Shown piece after piece: positions 53,010 to 53,080 of a stretch of 53,080 nt of DNA. The position numbers and the translations under genes were made by a program. Each line of letters opens with the position of its first letter. Position 1 is the stretch's first letter. Source of the stretch: an uncultured Anaerobiospirillum sp. (lineage in GTDB: Bacteria; Pseudomonadota; Gammaproteobacteria; Enterobacterales; Succinivibrionaceae); assembly GCA_944392765.1 (NCBI GenBank), contig CALXXU010000009.1:1-53080 (forward strand). Direction: 5' to 3'. The notes under the pieces are model-generated. The model was not told where the DNA came from, ran no database searches, and worked only from the letters and a program-made list of their open reading frames with translations.

Positions 53010-53080
53010 CTTCCAGAGATTTTGACCCTTAGTCCCTTAACTTCTTGCTACTTTGACACTCATTTTCTAAGAATGCGATA

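Overview
The window looks like a chromosomal segment of a carbohydrate-fermenting gammaproteobacterium. The gene set (a YidE/AspT-type transporter very close to the E. coli protein, a malB-like divergon, LacZ, NadA, an outer-membrane LamB porin) and many compact, Gram-negative, enterobacteria-like proteins fit a Succinivibrionaceae/Aeromonadales-type gut anaerobe. That placement is inferred from protein character only; no rRNA or tRNA gene was seen.

Layout. (a) 1-2.5 kb, minus strand: a metal-regulation patch with a DtxR/MntR-type repressor, a Fur-type protein that has lost the usual His/Cys metal ligands, and a small FeoB-associated Cys-rich membrane protein whose upstream region carries a DtxR-box-like palindrome. 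(b) 2.5-8.3 kb, minus strand: a GGDEF diguanylate cyclase followed by a KAP-family P-loop NTPase, then a decayed fragment of the same GGDEF gene followed by a second KAP NTPase, each KAP gene ending in a nearly identical terminator. (c) 8.4-11.2 kb: a cold-shock/YbjQ-like/tail-anchor protein, quinolinate synthase nadA, and an unrecognised protein. (d) 11.4-23.0 kb: a 28-bp x 7 minisatellite and one giant 3,769-residue protein of unknown function with an acidic Ala/Asp-rich N-terminus. (e) 23.3-32.0 kb, minus strand: lacZ, a secreted DUF3298/RsiV-like protein, a three-gene overlapping unit (membrane protein, ProXp-ala-like deacylase, hypoxanthine-DNA glycosylase), and the YidE-like transporter.

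(f) 32.8-40.4 kb: an operon GH5 - GH43 - DUF1349 on the minus strand, divergent from a LacI-family regulator and a DHA2-type MFS transporter, then a tandem GNAT gene broken by one in-frame stop. (g) 40.9-50.0 kb: a locus arranged like E. coli malB (malK-lamB divergent from malEFG), but malG is followed by a lipoprotein GH53 endo-beta-1,4-galactanase. I read this as a galactan/galacto-oligosaccharide uptake system: surface or periplasmic GH53 cuts galactan, the porin and ABC transporter import the products, and cytoplasmic LacZ releases galactose. GH5/GH43 probably handle other side chains under the neighbouring LacI protein. (h) 50.1-53.1 kb: an AAA-ATPase/PD-(D/E)XK protein of a family common in gut bacteria, and a decayed IS4-type transposase at the window edge.

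The features most worth a second look are the GGDEF-KAP pair with its decayed copy, the giant protein with its flanking minisatellite, the perfect 18-bp hairpin abutting the GH53 ribosome-binding site, and the ligand-less Fur-like protein.
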